From assembly GCA_019637195.1 (NCBI GenBank), contig JAHBWA010000003.1:84667-148666 (forward strand): a stretch of DNA of 64,000 nt, read 5' to 3'. Source of the stretch: Labilithrix sp. Lineage in GTDB: Bacteria; Myxococcota_A; Polyangia; Polyangiales; Polyangiaceae. The notes beneath the pieces were generated by a model. That model worked only from the letters and a program-made list of their open reading frames with translations. It was not told where the DNA came from and searched no databases. A program made the translations under genes and the position numbers. Shown one piece after another: positions 49,601 through 57,910 of the stretch (position 1 is its first letter; the number at the start of each line of letters is the position of its first letter).

Positions 49601-50272
49601 CTCGTGTTGATCGGCGAGCTCCGCGCCCTCGCCGAGCGTCTTTTCCATCTTCGCGATGACGGTCTTCCGCAGCGCCTCGCCCTTGTCGAACTGCTGCGAG
49701 TGGTCATACAGGCTCGCGAGGACGCCCGTGATGAGCAGGTAGTTCTTGGGACTGACGTCGCTCTTCTCGACGTCGGGCATCGCCTGCTCGAGCACCCGGG
49801 CCGCGGTCGTGAAGTCGCCGCGCTTGGTCGCCTCCAGCGCGGCGGCGAGCTTCGGCATCGCCTTCGCCGTGTTCGGATCGGCCGCCTGCGCCGTCGGCGG
49901 CGCCCACTTGCTCCGCGCGGCGGCGGCGCGCGCCTCCACGGCCTTGACCTTCGCCTCGTCGCCGAGCTGCCGGTAAGTCGAGACCACGACCGCGCGGTTC
50001 GAGGTCGAGTAGGTGCTGTCCGGCCCCGTCGTCCGCTCGAGCTCGACGAGCGCCTCGTCGACCATCTGCGCGCCTTCACGGAGCTTGTTCGCCTGGACGA
50101 GCTTGCGCCCCTCGGCCGCCTTCTTCACCGCGGCCTGGGCCGCCTCGAGATCCTCCGGCCGGACGTGGACGGTGGTCTTTTGTGGAGGATCCGCGTGCGC
50201 CGGGGAGGCCGCGACGGCGCCGGCGAGCAGGGCGAGCGCGGACAGCGCGCGCGCGAGGAGGCGACGTGTCAT
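46694..50272 (-). CDS. Exported TPR-CHAT (caspase-like) protein
   Basis: This 1,192-residue protein starts at ATG 50272, overlapping the DUF4384 gene stop (ATGA). A signal peptide (ALSALALLAGAVAASPAHA, about 8-26) is followed by TPR-like helices (about 35-470) and the CHAT protease domain (about 590-920). Catalytic His787 in VVLHVATHGFF and Cys865 in LVVLSACETGVGE are both present, with DGVYGLRRALVVAGA and SLWKVDDDATKSLM after them. The last 250 residues are beta-strand-like and Gly/aromatic rich, possibly an outer-membrane or adhesive module. An exported CHAT protein is unusual, as most known CHAT proteases act in the cytoplasm. Confidence 0.85.
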   Translation of the reverse strand: MTRRLLARALSALALLAGAVAASPAHADPPQKTTVHVRPEDLEAAQAAVKKAAEGRKLVQANKLREGAQMVDEALVELERTTGPDSTYSTSNRAVVVSTYRQLGDEAKVKAVEARAAAARSKWAPPTAQAADPNTAKAMPKLAAALEATKRGDFTTAARVLEQAMPDVEKSDVSPKNYLLITGVLASLYDHSQQFDKGEALRKTVIAKMEKTLGEGAELADQHESLATHYMMRADTAKALSTQRRCVEITRKSSAASGLLVDRLLTLAGLLTGTGDLAGSEAVLREAMDMVKGLRPVDPLRMVRVARELTKALDGQFRNAEGDAVAEAGCALAAAANRADVTEEAEDACLRTALAKKDTRLAGEISARRLARVEKQFGTHPGFIASAAHELAQVRWAEGRKEEATALAKRAADAQERYLERVLSAGGDAQKRAHLGLVASQAYDLLSMGGNGEGGGRAQVRLALETILRRKGRALDASAEAARVVRLFDKPADKALAARQLEIRRQIAALGLRGAGGLPGVEPAALLAKLEAEHDEIGNKLAAQSPIYRAQSKPVTIEAVQAAIPEDTALVEYVYYHARDTSSPVFATKEVRFVAFVLHRTGEPVAVDLGDAVPIGSAVSKLRWTLADRGDVLPHARRVHELLVAPLAKHLRPSDTRVVISPDDDLNLVPFAALVDERGQFLVQAREITYVTSGRDLLRIAAASAEKRASTRPAVFGDPTFDGDGGASTGARAGDLDGARFPPLPGTAVEAKAVAELLAAASATQRDATKSRLASVESPVVLHVATHGFFLKREREEAAANTRALEYDPGAPAAVPPPRTASPLVRSGLALAGANQRSSADGLLTALEASSMNLDGTRLVVLSACETGVGETQVGDGVYGLRRALVVAGAESQLMSLWKVDDDATKSLMIAFYADLKAGSGRAAALRKVQLAMLAAKATEHPYFWAAFIPSGAWSPMSFELRAPAPAPGKDRPATPSRYEPAYPSFGGLAFLGAHYMTATNLRDQPDRAVGLVGFHLEHALVSSFLAGGRGFGLHDAVQGSVFAGLRTTDAVTYASGAEEGSLSGGLRGGYELALGYRGSSFQVFAGGNATYNTFVLGDARTYGVTMPAIALLGIRASDDTLLGVRGQYGKWIVDQEIAGVDVSLDLDGIVFRVGLEELKMPVTVSLDGDEARASARRQVSTLASFAFGGSF

Positions 50273-51381
50273 TTCGTGTGCTCGAAGGCGAACACCTGGA
50301 CGATCACGGAGTCGGCGGCCTCGGTCCGCGCGCGGAACGAAGCCGGGGCGAGAGGCGGACCGCTCCGCTCGTCGCCGTCGGAGTACTCGAGCCCCCGCGA
50401 GCGGATGCAGGGCGCGCTCGGCGCCGTCCCCTCGTCGAGCTCGAGCGCGCGGGTGCACCCCGTCCGCGCCGAGGCCCGGCCTTCGGCGCGCGTGACCTCG
50501 GCGAGCGCCCCCGTCGGCGCGCCGGCGCCGGCCTTCGCGAGCGCGCCGTCGAGCGAGACCACCGGCTCGAGCGACGCGACGAGGTAGACGCGCTCGGTGC
50601 CGATGTCCTTGTCGTTCAGCTTGAAGCTGGCGGCGCCGGGCGGCAGACGGAGCGTCGCCCCGGCGCCGAGCGGGTTCTTCGTCGCGATCCGCGCGTCGGG
50701 GAAGAGGACGTCGACCTTCCCGTCGGGGCTCTTCTGGAAGAGGTAGACGTACGCGCCCTTCGAGGGCCGGACCACGAAGGCGACCTTCGTCCCCGTGGGG
50801 AGGCTCTCGCCCTGCGCGATGGTCCTCGCCGCGCCCTCGCTCGGCCTCTGCGCCTCGACGGCGAAGTCGAGCGACAGCTCGCGTCGGGCCTCGGCGGGGA
50901 CGAGCTCGGTGTACGCCTTCGCGAGCGCCTTGCGCCGCGCGTCCTCGTCGGTGGCCGCCTTCACCTCGTCGAGGAGCTCGGGCGCCTTGCTCATCCGGCG
51001 GCGCAGGTTCTCGCTCCGCGTCGCGTAGGTGGCCTTGTCGACGACGCACTTGTTGTACTCGTCGCACAGCCGGCGCGACTGCGCGGCGTACTGCTCGGTC
51101 TCTTTGTCGATCGCGCGGAGCGCGGTCTCCTCGGTCTTGGCGGTGGCGCCGCCGAGGCCGACGGCCGAGAAGCCGCCCTCGATCTTCCGGCCGTCGTAGC
51201 TGAACTCGCTCTGGCAATCGAGCGGCTGCCGCTCTTCGCCGTCGCACCGCGGGACGGCCGACGAGCGGGGATCGCCGCTCGGACCACAGGCCGCGGCGAC
51301 GAGGACGAACGCGACAGCGGCGGGGACGAGGAGGCGAGGCGAGCGGCGAAGCGCGAGCTCACGAGTCGACCGGGAGCTCAT
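50269..51381 (-). CDS. DUF4384-domain lipoprotein
   Basis: The start at ATG 51381 overlaps the preceding stop (ATGA); 370 residues. An N-terminal signal ends at ...VAAACG, a probable lipobox. The middle part is helical (about 60-160). A DUF4384 domain follows (about 185-275: ESLPTGTKVAFVVRPSKGAYVYLFQ, DVLFPDARIATKNPLGAG, LRLPPGAASFKLN). DUF4384 domains often accompany caspase-like proteins and secreted kinases; here the CHAT gene follows directly. The C-terminal 90 residues hold one Cys pair and no known domain. Confidence 0.8.
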   Translation of the reverse strand: MSSRSTRELALRRSPRLLVPAAVAFVLVAAACGPSGDPRSSAVPRCDGEERQPLDCQSEFSYDGRKIEGGFSAVGLGGATAKTEETALRAIDKETEQYAAQSRRLCDEYNKCVVDKATYATRSENLRRRMSKAPELLDEVKAATDEDARRKALAKAYTELVPAEARRELSLDFAVEAQRPSEGAARTIAQGESLPTGTKVAFVVRPSKGAYVYLFQKSPDGKVDVLFPDARIATKNPLGAGATLRLPPGAASFKLNDKDIGTERVYLVASLEPVVSLDGALAKAGAGAPTGALAEVTRAEGRASARTGCTRALELDEGTAPSAPCIRSRGLEYSDGDERSGPPLAPASFRARTEAADSVIVQVFAFEHTK

Positions 51382-51785
51382 TGAGGCCCCACCCAGGTCG
51401 TGTTGGACGCGCACTCCTTCTTGGCGTCGTCCTCCGACTCGTACTCGTCACCCTTGTAAAACCAGTTCGTCTGGAGCGCCCCGTCGCCGTTCTCGGTCTG
51501 GCAGCCGCCCCACATGTCCGCCGCGGGGCAGGTCGCGTCTTCCTGGTACCCAGTCGCGTCCTTGGAGGCCGACGAGAGCGATCCGCAGACCCCCTGGAAC
51601 GTGACCAGAGACGGGCCCCGGAACTTGCGGACGTCGGTGCACTGCGCCTTTCCCGGACGGAGGTCGCAGCGCGCCTCGCGCTCGGAGAACGGGCTCGCGC
51701 TCTGCACGACGTCGCTGCACGCGGTGATCATCACGGTAGAAGCCGCCGCGAGCGCGAGGCGACACGTGAATGGAGTCCAGATCAT
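51378..51785 (-). CDS. Small Cys-rich lipoprotein, first gene of the CHAT operon
   Basis: This 135-residue protein from ATG 51785 has a signal with lipobox-like STVMITAC. The mature part has seven more Cys (CDLRPGKAQC, GVCGSL, TCPAADMWGGC, ECASNTTW), consistent with disulfides outside the cytoplasm. An upstream in-frame ATG exists but its product is less signal-like. It overlaps the DUF4384 gene start by 4 bases. No family is recognised. Confidence 0.65.
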   Translation of the reverse strand: MIWTPFTCRLALAAASTVMITACSDVVQSASPFSEREARCDLRPGKAQCTDVRKFRGPSLVTFQGVCGSLSSASKDATGYQEDATCPAADMWGGCQTENGDGALQTNWFYKGDEYESEDDAKKECASNTTWVGPQ

Positions 51786-51871
51786 CTGGCCAGAGTACGC
51801 GGACGACGTCCACGGCGACGTCGCATGAACATGCGGTGGCATCGCGACGCTCACCCGGCGCTCGCGACGCG

Positions 51872-53368
51872 TCAGCGCGCGCACGTCGCGCTCGACGGCG
51901 GGCGAGACGGATCGAGGAAGTAGTCGGCGACGATCCCGCGGACGCAGTCGCTGCGGAAGAGCGCGACGTGGCCGCCGCCCTCGTAGGTCAACAGGTGCGA
52001 GCCGTTCGCGAGCGCCTTCACGAGGAGCGCGGCGTCTTCGTACGGCGTCACGGGATCGTGGCGCGTGGCGACGACGAGGATCGGCGCGGCCGACGGCGCG
52101 GCGATCGGCGCGGCGGGGGCGCGACGACGCCAGGGCCAGTCGATCGCGAGCGCCCACGGGATCGACGCGGCGAGCGCCGAGCGAGAGCCGAGGGCCGCGA
52201 GGCGCGCGCCGAGATCGGTCGCCGTCGTTCCCTCCGCGAAGGGCAGGTCGAGCGCGCCGATCGCGACGAGGGCCTCGATGGCTCCGTCGTACGTACCGTC
52301 GGCTCGCTTGCCCGCCGCCTCGTCGGCGCGCGCGCGGAGCGCGGTCGCGTCTCCCGCCTCGGCGGCGGCCAGATCGACCGCGAAGGCGTCGCGATCGTCG
52401 GCGCGGAGGGCCCCCGTGACCGCGAGCGCCGCGTCGACCGCGGTGAGCGCGACGCCGCCGTCCGAGCGCGCGACGCCGTCCGAGCGCGCGACGCCGCCGG
52501 AGAAGAGCGCGTCGAACGCGTCCGCGACGGCTCCCGCCCCCGCGCCGCCGTGAAACGGGCACGAAGCGTCCTCGCCGCACGCCGTGAAGAAGCGCTCGAG
52601 CGCGGCATCGTGCGCCGCCGCGCGACGCTCGATGCGCCCGGCGTTGTCGGTCGGCGACGCGAACACGGGCGTATCGAGCACGAACGCGCGGACGCGCTCG
52701 GGGAACAGCGTCGCGTACGTCGCGCCGAGCCACGTCCCGTACGACAGGCCGAGATAGTCGAGCTTCGGCTCGCCGAGGGCCTCGCGGACCCGGTCGAGAT
52801 CGCGCGCCGCGTTCTCCGTGTGGAGGCCCTCGAGCATCGCGTCGCCGGCTGAGGCGCGACAGCCGGCGGCGAGCGCCTTCGCCAGGCGCTCGGTCTCTGC
52901 CACGTCCGCCGGCGTCGCGAGGCCGAGGCCGGCGGAGCGGACCTCGTCGAGGAAGGCGTCGCCGACGCAGCGGAGCGGCGCGCTCCGGCCGACGCCGCGC
53001 CAGTCGAACGCCACGACGTCGAAGCGCTCGAACACACGCGCGAAGGCGAGGCGCAGGACGCCGTACTCGGAGACGAGCCGATCGACCATCGCCGCGCCCG
53101 GACCGCCCGGGTTGACGACGATCGCGCCGAGGCGCGCCTCCGGGTCGGTCGCCGGGGCGCGAATGAGCGCGAGGGGGATCGTCTCGCCGTCCGGCGCGCC
53201 GTAGTCGACGGGGACGCGAATCGTCGCGCACTCGAACGTCTCGTGACACGGCGCCCACGCCGTCCCCGCGCGGTCGCTCGCTACGAGCGCGCCGTCCTGA
53301 CTGCAGGCGGCGGCGAACGCGAGCGCGACGACGAGCGCGCGACCGCGCGCGGACGCGCCGCGCATCAC
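51872..53368 (-). CDS. Exported alpha/beta hydrolase, S33 tripeptidyl-aminopeptidase-like
   Basis: This 498-residue protein has an N-terminal signal with Cys (ALAFAAACS). The S33/TAP-type fold has the oxyanion motif VVNPGGPGA, DWRGVGRS, and nucleophile elbow GLSYGTW (Ser209). A catalytic Asp region (RHDPVTPYEDA) and a His in YEGGGHVAL close to the C-terminus complete the triad. Probably a periplasmic or secreted peptidase or esterase. Its start overlaps the stop of the response regulator gene (ATGA), so the two are co-transcribed. Confidence 0.88.
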   Translation of the reverse strand: MMRGASARGRALVVALAFAAACSQDGALVASDRAGTAWAPCHETFECATIRVPVDYGAPDGETIPLALIRAPATDPEARLGAIVVNPGGPGAAMVDRLVSEYGVLRLAFARVFERFDVVAFDWRGVGRSAPLRCVGDAFLDEVRSAGLGLATPADVAETERLAKALAAGCRASAGDAMLEGLHTENAARDLDRVREALGEPKLDYLGLSYGTWLGATYATLFPERVRAFVLDTPVFASPTDNAGRIERRAAAHDAALERFFTACGEDASCPFHGGAGAGAVADAFDALFSGGVARSDGVARSDGGVALTAVDAALAVTGALRADDRDAFAVDLAAAEAGDATALRARADEAAGKRADGTYDGAIEALVAIGALDLPFAEGTTATDLGARLAALGSRSALAASIPWALAIDWPWRRRAPAAPIAAPSAAPILVVATRHDPVTPYEDAALLVKALANGSHLLTYEGGGHVALFRSDCVRGIVADYFLDPSRPPSSATCAR

Positions 53369-54003
53369 GCCCGAGGGAACGCCAGCGTGACGGCCTCGGT
53401 CTTCGAGCAGACGTGAAGCTTGCGGTACATGCTCCGGACGTGGTGGCGGACCGTATTCACGCTCAGCGTGAGCAGGCTCGCGACCTCGTCGTAGGTCGCG
53501 CCCTTCGCGAAGAGCTCGATGATCTCCCGCTCGCGATCCGTGAGGAGCGCGACGTCGGGGGTGGGCGCGGGCGCCTTCGGCGCGCGGAGGCGGAAATCGT
53601 CGAGCAGCCGGCGCGCGATGGTCGGGGAGATCGGCGCGCCGCCGTCGACGAGGACCCCGATCGCCTCGGCCACCCGCCCCGCCGAGGCGTCGCCCTTGAG
53701 CAGGTAGCCGCCGGCCCCGGCGGCGAGGGCCTGGTAGACGCGCACGTCGTCGTCCCAGATGGTCAGCACGAGCACGCTCATACCCCGCGCGACCGCGATC
53801 GGGATGAGCGGGAGCGCGCTTCCGTCGCGGAGCTCGAGATCGAAGACGCCCACGGTCGCGCTCGCGGTCTCGATCGCCCTACGAGCAGACGTCACGTCGC
53901 CCGCTTCGGCGGCCACCGAGAAGCGCGCGCTCGCTTCGATCTGCCTGACGACACCTCGGCGGACGACCGGATCGTCCTCGAGTACAACCACTGCGTCGGC
54001 CAC
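53365..54003 (-). CDS. NarL/LuxR-type response regulator
   Basis: This 212-residue protein has a receiver domain with acidic D10/D11 and phospho-acceptor D55 (VGVFDLELRDG), and a GerE/LuxR HTH at about 147-205 (LTDREREIIELFAKGATYDEV ... VNTVRHHVRSMYRKL). It is transcribed away from the hybrid kinase gene, whose last module is of the NarL-partner (HisKA_3) kind, so they are the likely pair. It probably controls the S33 peptidase gene and/or the divergent kinase from the short shared intergenic region. Confidence 0.93.
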   Translation of the reverse strand: MADAVVVLEDDPVVRRGVVRQIEASARFSVAAEAGDVTSARRAIETASATVGVFDLELRDGSALPLIPIAVARGMSVLVLTIWDDDVRVYQALAAGAGGYLLKGDASAGRVAEAIGVLVDGGAPISPTIARRLLDDFRLRAPKAPAPTPDVALLTDREREIIELFAKGATYDEVASLLTLSVNTVRHHVRSMYRKLHVCSKTEAVTLAFPRA

Positions 54004-54030
54004 GAGCCCGATCTTATACTGCCACCTCGA

Positions 54031-56481
54031 GTGGTGGAAGGTCGTGGAGGGCGGCGCGCGGCAGGCGGTGAAGCGGCAGACGGCTGCGCCCAGCCGGCGC
54101 GCGCGGACGGGGGACCGGACGCCTCGAAGTCGGCCGAGGACGCGCTCGAGCTTGCCTTTCGCCGAGAGCGCGCCGAGTCGATGCGCACGCGCCTACGCTG
54201 GCTCTGGGGGGCGTCGCTCGGCATCTGGGTCCTGAGCTTCGTCGCGTTCGACCTCGCCTCGTTCGCCTCGCGCGCGCAGGCCGCCGTGGTCCGGGTCCCG
54301 GAGTGCGCGCTCGCGCTCGCGCTCTGGGTGTGGCTGCGGAGGCCGCGCGGGCTCGTCGCCCTCGAGATCGCGACGATCGCCGCCTGGACCGTCGTGGCCG
54401 GCGCGACCGCCTACGGGCTCGCGCTCCTTCCACCCGAGAGGCTGCCCTTCAAGGTCGCCAGCTTCGCGCTCTCGGTGCTGGTCGTGTGTCCGCTCACCGC
54501 GCTGCGCTGGCAGGCGACGGCGGCCGTGGGCGGCATCACGGTCGTCGCGCTCGCGACGCTGCGCGCCCGCGGCGAAGACGCCCTCTTCATGGCGTCGATG
54601 ACCGTGTTCGGCCTCGCGCTGGGCGTGCTCATCGCGTCGGCGGCGGCGCGGGATCGCCTCGCGCGCCGCGAGCTCGCGAGCCGCCTCGCGCTCTCCGCCG
54701 CGAACGCGCGGCTCCGGCGCGACGACGAGCTTCGTCGCCGCCTCTTCACCAACCTCAGCCATGACCTCCGCACGCCGCTCGCGGTGGTGCGCGGCGAAGC
54801 CGAGCTGCTTCGTACGACCGCCCGGTCGGAACACGACTCCGAGGCGCTCGCACGCATCGCTTCGAACACGCGCGCGCTCGCCGATCTCGCCGAGCAGCTG
54901 CTCGACCTCGCGCGCCTCGAGGCGGGGGAGATGACGCACCGGCCCCGCAGCTGCGACGTCCTCCGCGCAGCGCGTGACGTGGCGGGGTTGCTCGACCTCC
55001 CCAACGGACGCGGCCCACGCATCACCGCGCCGGCGCAGGATCGGGCTACGCCGGTCCTCGCCGCCCACGTCGATCCGCACCACCTCGTCCGGATCCTGAC
55101 GAACCTGGTCGCCAACGGGCTGCGACACGCGCGCTCGGCGGTCACGCTCGCGGCGCGACGCGAGGGAGCGCGCGTCGTCGTGGACGTCGTCGACGACGGC
55201 CCGGGTGTGCCGGCGGACCGGCGCGCGGCGATCTTCCAGCGCTTCGTCTCGTTCGACTCGGACGGGACCACCGCGTCCGGCATCGGGCTGCCCCTCGCGC
55301 GCGAGCTCGCCGCGACGAACGGCGGAGCGCTCGAGCTCGTCGAGGACGCCCCCGCGACGACGTTCCGCCTGACGCTGCCCGCGAGCGACGCTCCACCCGA
55401 AGCGCTCGACGCGAGCGTCGTGCCCACGAACGCGCCGAGCTGCCCGCGCGCGCCGGAGAGCGCCGCTCGCGTGGCTCCTGGATCGGCCTCGTTCGCGGGC
55501 GCGACGGACCGACGGCACCTCCTCCTCGTCGAGGACCACCCGGACATGGCCGCGATGCTCCGCCGCGTCCTCGAGCGCCGCTTCGACGTCGATCACGCGA
55601 GCCGCGTCTCCGAGGCGCTCGAGCGCCTCGAGCGCCCCCCCGCGCCCGAGGCCGTGCTCTGCGACGTCCTGCTCCCCGACGGGACGGGATATGAGGTGCT
55701 CGCCGCGGTGCGCGCCCAGCGCGGGCTCGAGGCGCTGCCCGTCGTGCTCGTCTCGGCGCTCGGCGAGCCCGAAGAGCACGTCCGCGGCCTGGGCGCGGGC
55801 GCCGACGACTACGTGGGCAAGCCATTCGCTCCGGAGGAGCTCGAGGGCCGGATCCTCGCCGCGATCGCGCGCGCGGACGGCCGCAGGCGCGCGCTCGACG
55901 CGCAGCGCGACGCGCTCCTGATGGAGATCCACGACGGCGTCAGCGCGAGCCTGTCGCGCGCGGCGATGCTCCTCGCCGAGCAGCGCGACGACCAAGCGAG
56001 CGCGGACGGCGCGCGCGAGGCCATCGCCGACGGCCTCGACGAGGTCCGCTCGATCGCGAAGCTCCTCGCGCCGCGCGCGACGTCGTTCGAAGTCCTCTGC
56101 GCCGAGGTCCGACGCGCGACCGCGGACGCCTGCGCGGCGGCTTCGCTCCGCTTCGAAATGGAGACGAGCGCCGCGCCGGAAACGATCCCGCTGCCTGCGC
56201 CGGTCGCGCACGCGCTTCGCCGCGCCGCACGCGAGGCGACGACGAACATCCTCAAGCACGCGGCCGCGACACACGTGCGCTGCCGCCTCCTCACGACCGA
56301 CGGGTCCCTCGTCCTCGCGATCGAGGACGACGGGCGCGGCTACCCGGCCGACGTCGGCGGCGGACAGGGGCTCGGGATCATGGATCGCCGGGTCGCGCGC
56401 GTCGGAGGCCACGTGGAGCGAGGCAACCGCCTGGAAGGCGGCGCGTTCCTCCGCGTGACGATCCCGCTCGCGCGGCGCTGA
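54031..56481 (+). CDS. Double-headed hybrid histidine kinase (HisKA-REC-HisKA_3)
   Basis: About 816 residues from GTG 54031 (GTG 54034 and ATG 54181 are alternatives; the segment ALELAFRRERAE before the ATG is family-like, so a GTG is favoured). Five or six membrane segments (about 60-210) are followed by HisKA with H244 (LSHDLRTPL) and HATPase (NGLRHARS, DDGPGVP, GIGLPLA). Next come a receiver domain with D545 (LCDVLLPDG), then a second kinase head: H634 in MEIHDGVSASLSRA and a HATPase of NarX/DegS type (EATTNILKHA, DDGRGYP, GLGIMDRRV). Two different kinase chemistries in one chain are rare. The divergent LuxR-type regulator is the probable target. Confidence 0.88.
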   Translation: MVEGRGGRRAAGGEAADGCAQPARADGGPDASKSAEDALELAFRRERAESMRTRLRWLWGASLGIWVLSFVAFDLASFASRAQAAVVRVPECALALALWVWLRRPRGLVALEIATIAAWTVVAGATAYGLALLPPERLPFKVASFALSVLVVCPLTALRWQATAAVGGITVVALATLRARGEDALFMASMTVFGLALGVLIASAAARDRLARRELASRLALSAANARLRRDDELRRRLFTNLSHDLRTPLAVVRGEAELLRTTARSEHDSEALARIASNTRALADLAEQLLDLARLEAGEMTHRPRSCDVLRAARDVAGLLDLPNGRGPRITAPAQDRATPVLAAHVDPHHLVRILTNLVANGLRHARSAVTLAARREGARVVVDVVDDGPGVPADRRAAIFQRFVSFDSDGTTASGIGLPLARELAATNGGALELVEDAPATTFRLTLPASDAPPEALDASVVPTNAPSCPRAPESAARVAPGSASFAGATDRRHLLLVEDHPDMAAMLRRVLERRFDVDHASRVSEALERLERPPAPEAVLCDVLLPDGTGYEVLAAVRAQRGLEALPVVLVSALGEPEEHVRGLGAGADDYVGKPFAPEELEGRILAAIARADGRRRALDAQRDALLMEIHDGVSASLSRAAMLLAEQRDDQASADGAREAIADGLDEVRSIAKLLAPRATSFEVLCAEVRRATADACAAASLRFEMETSAAPETIPLPAPVAHALRRAAREATTNILKHAAATHVRCRLLTTDGSLVLAIEDDGRGYPADVGGGQGLGIMDRRVARVGGHVERGNRLEGGAFLRVTIPLARR

Positions 56482-56486
56482 GCGGT

Positions 56487-57221
56487 CTACTCGACGACGT
56501 GAAAGACGAGGTCCTCGCGCGCGCCGCCGCCGAGGAGGGCGACCCTCGTCGTGCCGGGACGCTTCGCCCGCGCGTACTCCGCGGCGGCGTGGTCGGCGTG
56601 CCCCGCGGCCGGGCCGACGACCTGCTCGTCCTCGTAGGCGCCCTGGATCGCCGCGCTGGTCGCGATGAGCTCCGCGCCGCTCGAGGAGCGCGCCGTCGCG
56701 CGGATCTCCACGTCGCTGTCGACCGAGAGCTGAAACACGCCGTCGAGGCCCCGAGCGAGCTCGCTCGCGTCGCCGCCGTGGGTCACCCGCACGCTCGGCT
56801 CGAGCGACGCCGCGTCGCGCACCTTCACGGTGATCCGATCGAAGACCGTCCCGGTCCAGTCGTCGTACACCTCGAGGTCGGCGTCGCCGGCGCTCTTGGT
56901 GCTCACCGCGATGCCGTCGCGGCAGCCCGCGTGGCCGATGAAGCGGCAACGCGACGACAGCTCGAACTCGGCCACGTCCGGAGCCGTCGACCGCACCCGG
57001 AAGGTGACCCGCGGGTGCACGCCGTGGACGTCGATGTCGAGGAGGGATCCTGCGAGGACCTCACGCTCGAGCGAGCACCCCGCGCACGCGTCCGCGGTCG
57101 TGTACTCGAACCGCAGCGTCCCGAGCTGCCCCTCGGTGCCGCGAAGCGGTTCGTCCCCGCACGCCGACGCGAAGAGCGCGGCCAGAGCGATCGCAGGGAC
57201 GGTGAGGTTACGCAGAATCAT
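56487..57221 (-). CDS. Lipoprotein, beta-rich, function unknown
   Basis: This 244-residue protein from ATG 57221 has a signal (VPAIALAALFASAC) and then a beta-strand-rich mature part with two Ig-like segments (about 30-120 and 125-240). The Cys pair CAGC lies at about 46-49. Longer in-frame extensions upstream are not protein-like. It is convergent with the hybrid kinase, 5 bases apart. Family not recognised; similar surface lipoproteins are numerous in myxobacteria. Confidence 0.65.
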   Translation of the reverse strand: MILRNLTVPAIALAALFASACGDEPLRGTEGQLGTLRFEYTTADACAGCSLEREVLAGSLLDIDVHGVHPRVTFRVRSTAPDVAEFELSSRCRFIGHAGCRDGIAVSTKSAGDADLEVYDDWTGTVFDRITVKVRDAASLEPSVRVTHGGDASELARGLDGVFQLSVDSDVEIRATARSSSGAELIATSAAIQGAYEDEQVVGPAAGHADHAAAEYARAKRPGTTRVALLGGGAREDLVFHVVE

Positions 57222-57522
57222 GACGACGTAGGGGCGAAGCGACGCCCTCCTTAGCACTAGAGCAACCGCCGTTCCACGCCCGATCGGCCCGGAACGACCA
57301 CAAATACTCCGATGTCCGCGGCCCGTTGGTGGTTCCGCCGTGAACGGCAGGCCACGCGCGATCTGTGAGCCTCCGAGCGATCGTCGCCTCCCGGACCCCA
57401 GGAGGTCCAGAAAGCTCGAGAACACGAGCGCCCGGTCCTACGCGCCCGGCGGAGGGATCTTCCCTCGAAGCGACGTCGCTCGTACTTGACTCCGCGACCG
57501 CGCCCCGGCAAGCACGCGCGGG
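57222..57522. other. Divergent intergenic region between two lipoprotein genes
   Basis: About 300 bases without a gene. It must contain the promoters of both flanking genes. I see no strong consensus promoter, repeat or RNA structure. Confidence 0.5.
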
Positions 57523-57903
57523 ATGTGGCGCCGCGCCTTCGCTCTGGGGACCGCGGTCGCGCTGCTCGTCGCCTACGCGCTCGCGTGCGGGGCCCCCACG
57601 CACGTCTACGAGGGGCGGCTCTACGTCGAGCGACGCGCCTGCCTCGGGACGACGGCGAGCGTCGACGTCGTCGAGGGGGATCGCGCAGGGGAGTGCGGGC
57701 CGACCTGCCTCACCCAGCCCGAGCAAGACGGCGGCCGCGCGGTCTACGTCGCGACGATGTGCCCGCCGTACCCGTTCGGGTTCGACGCCTCGGGCAACGA
57801 CCTCGCCTGCGTGAGCGCGCTCGGCGCGCTCGAGCGGAACGACACCTGCCTCCTCGACGGTGGCTCGTCGAACCCGCCGCCCGCGGACGCAGGCGGCGAC
57901 TGA
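57523..57903 (+). CDS. Small Cys-rich lipoprotein, Polyangia-type
   Basis: This 126-residue protein has a signal with lipobox-like VAYALAC. The mature part is HVYEGRLYVERRACLGTTAS, then CGPTCLTQ and ATMCPPYPFGFD, with six paired-looking Cys, and it ends in an Asp/Gly/Pro tail. This Cys pattern is one I associate with short secreted proteins of Polyangiales, from memory only. No known function. Confidence 0.65.
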   Translation: MWRRAFALGTAVALLVAYALACGAPTHVYEGRLYVERRACLGTTASVDVVEGDRAGECGPTCLTQPEQDGGRAVYVATMCPPYPFGFDASGNDLACVSALGALERNDTCLLDGGSSNPPPADAGGD

Positions 57904-57910
57904 CGCGACG

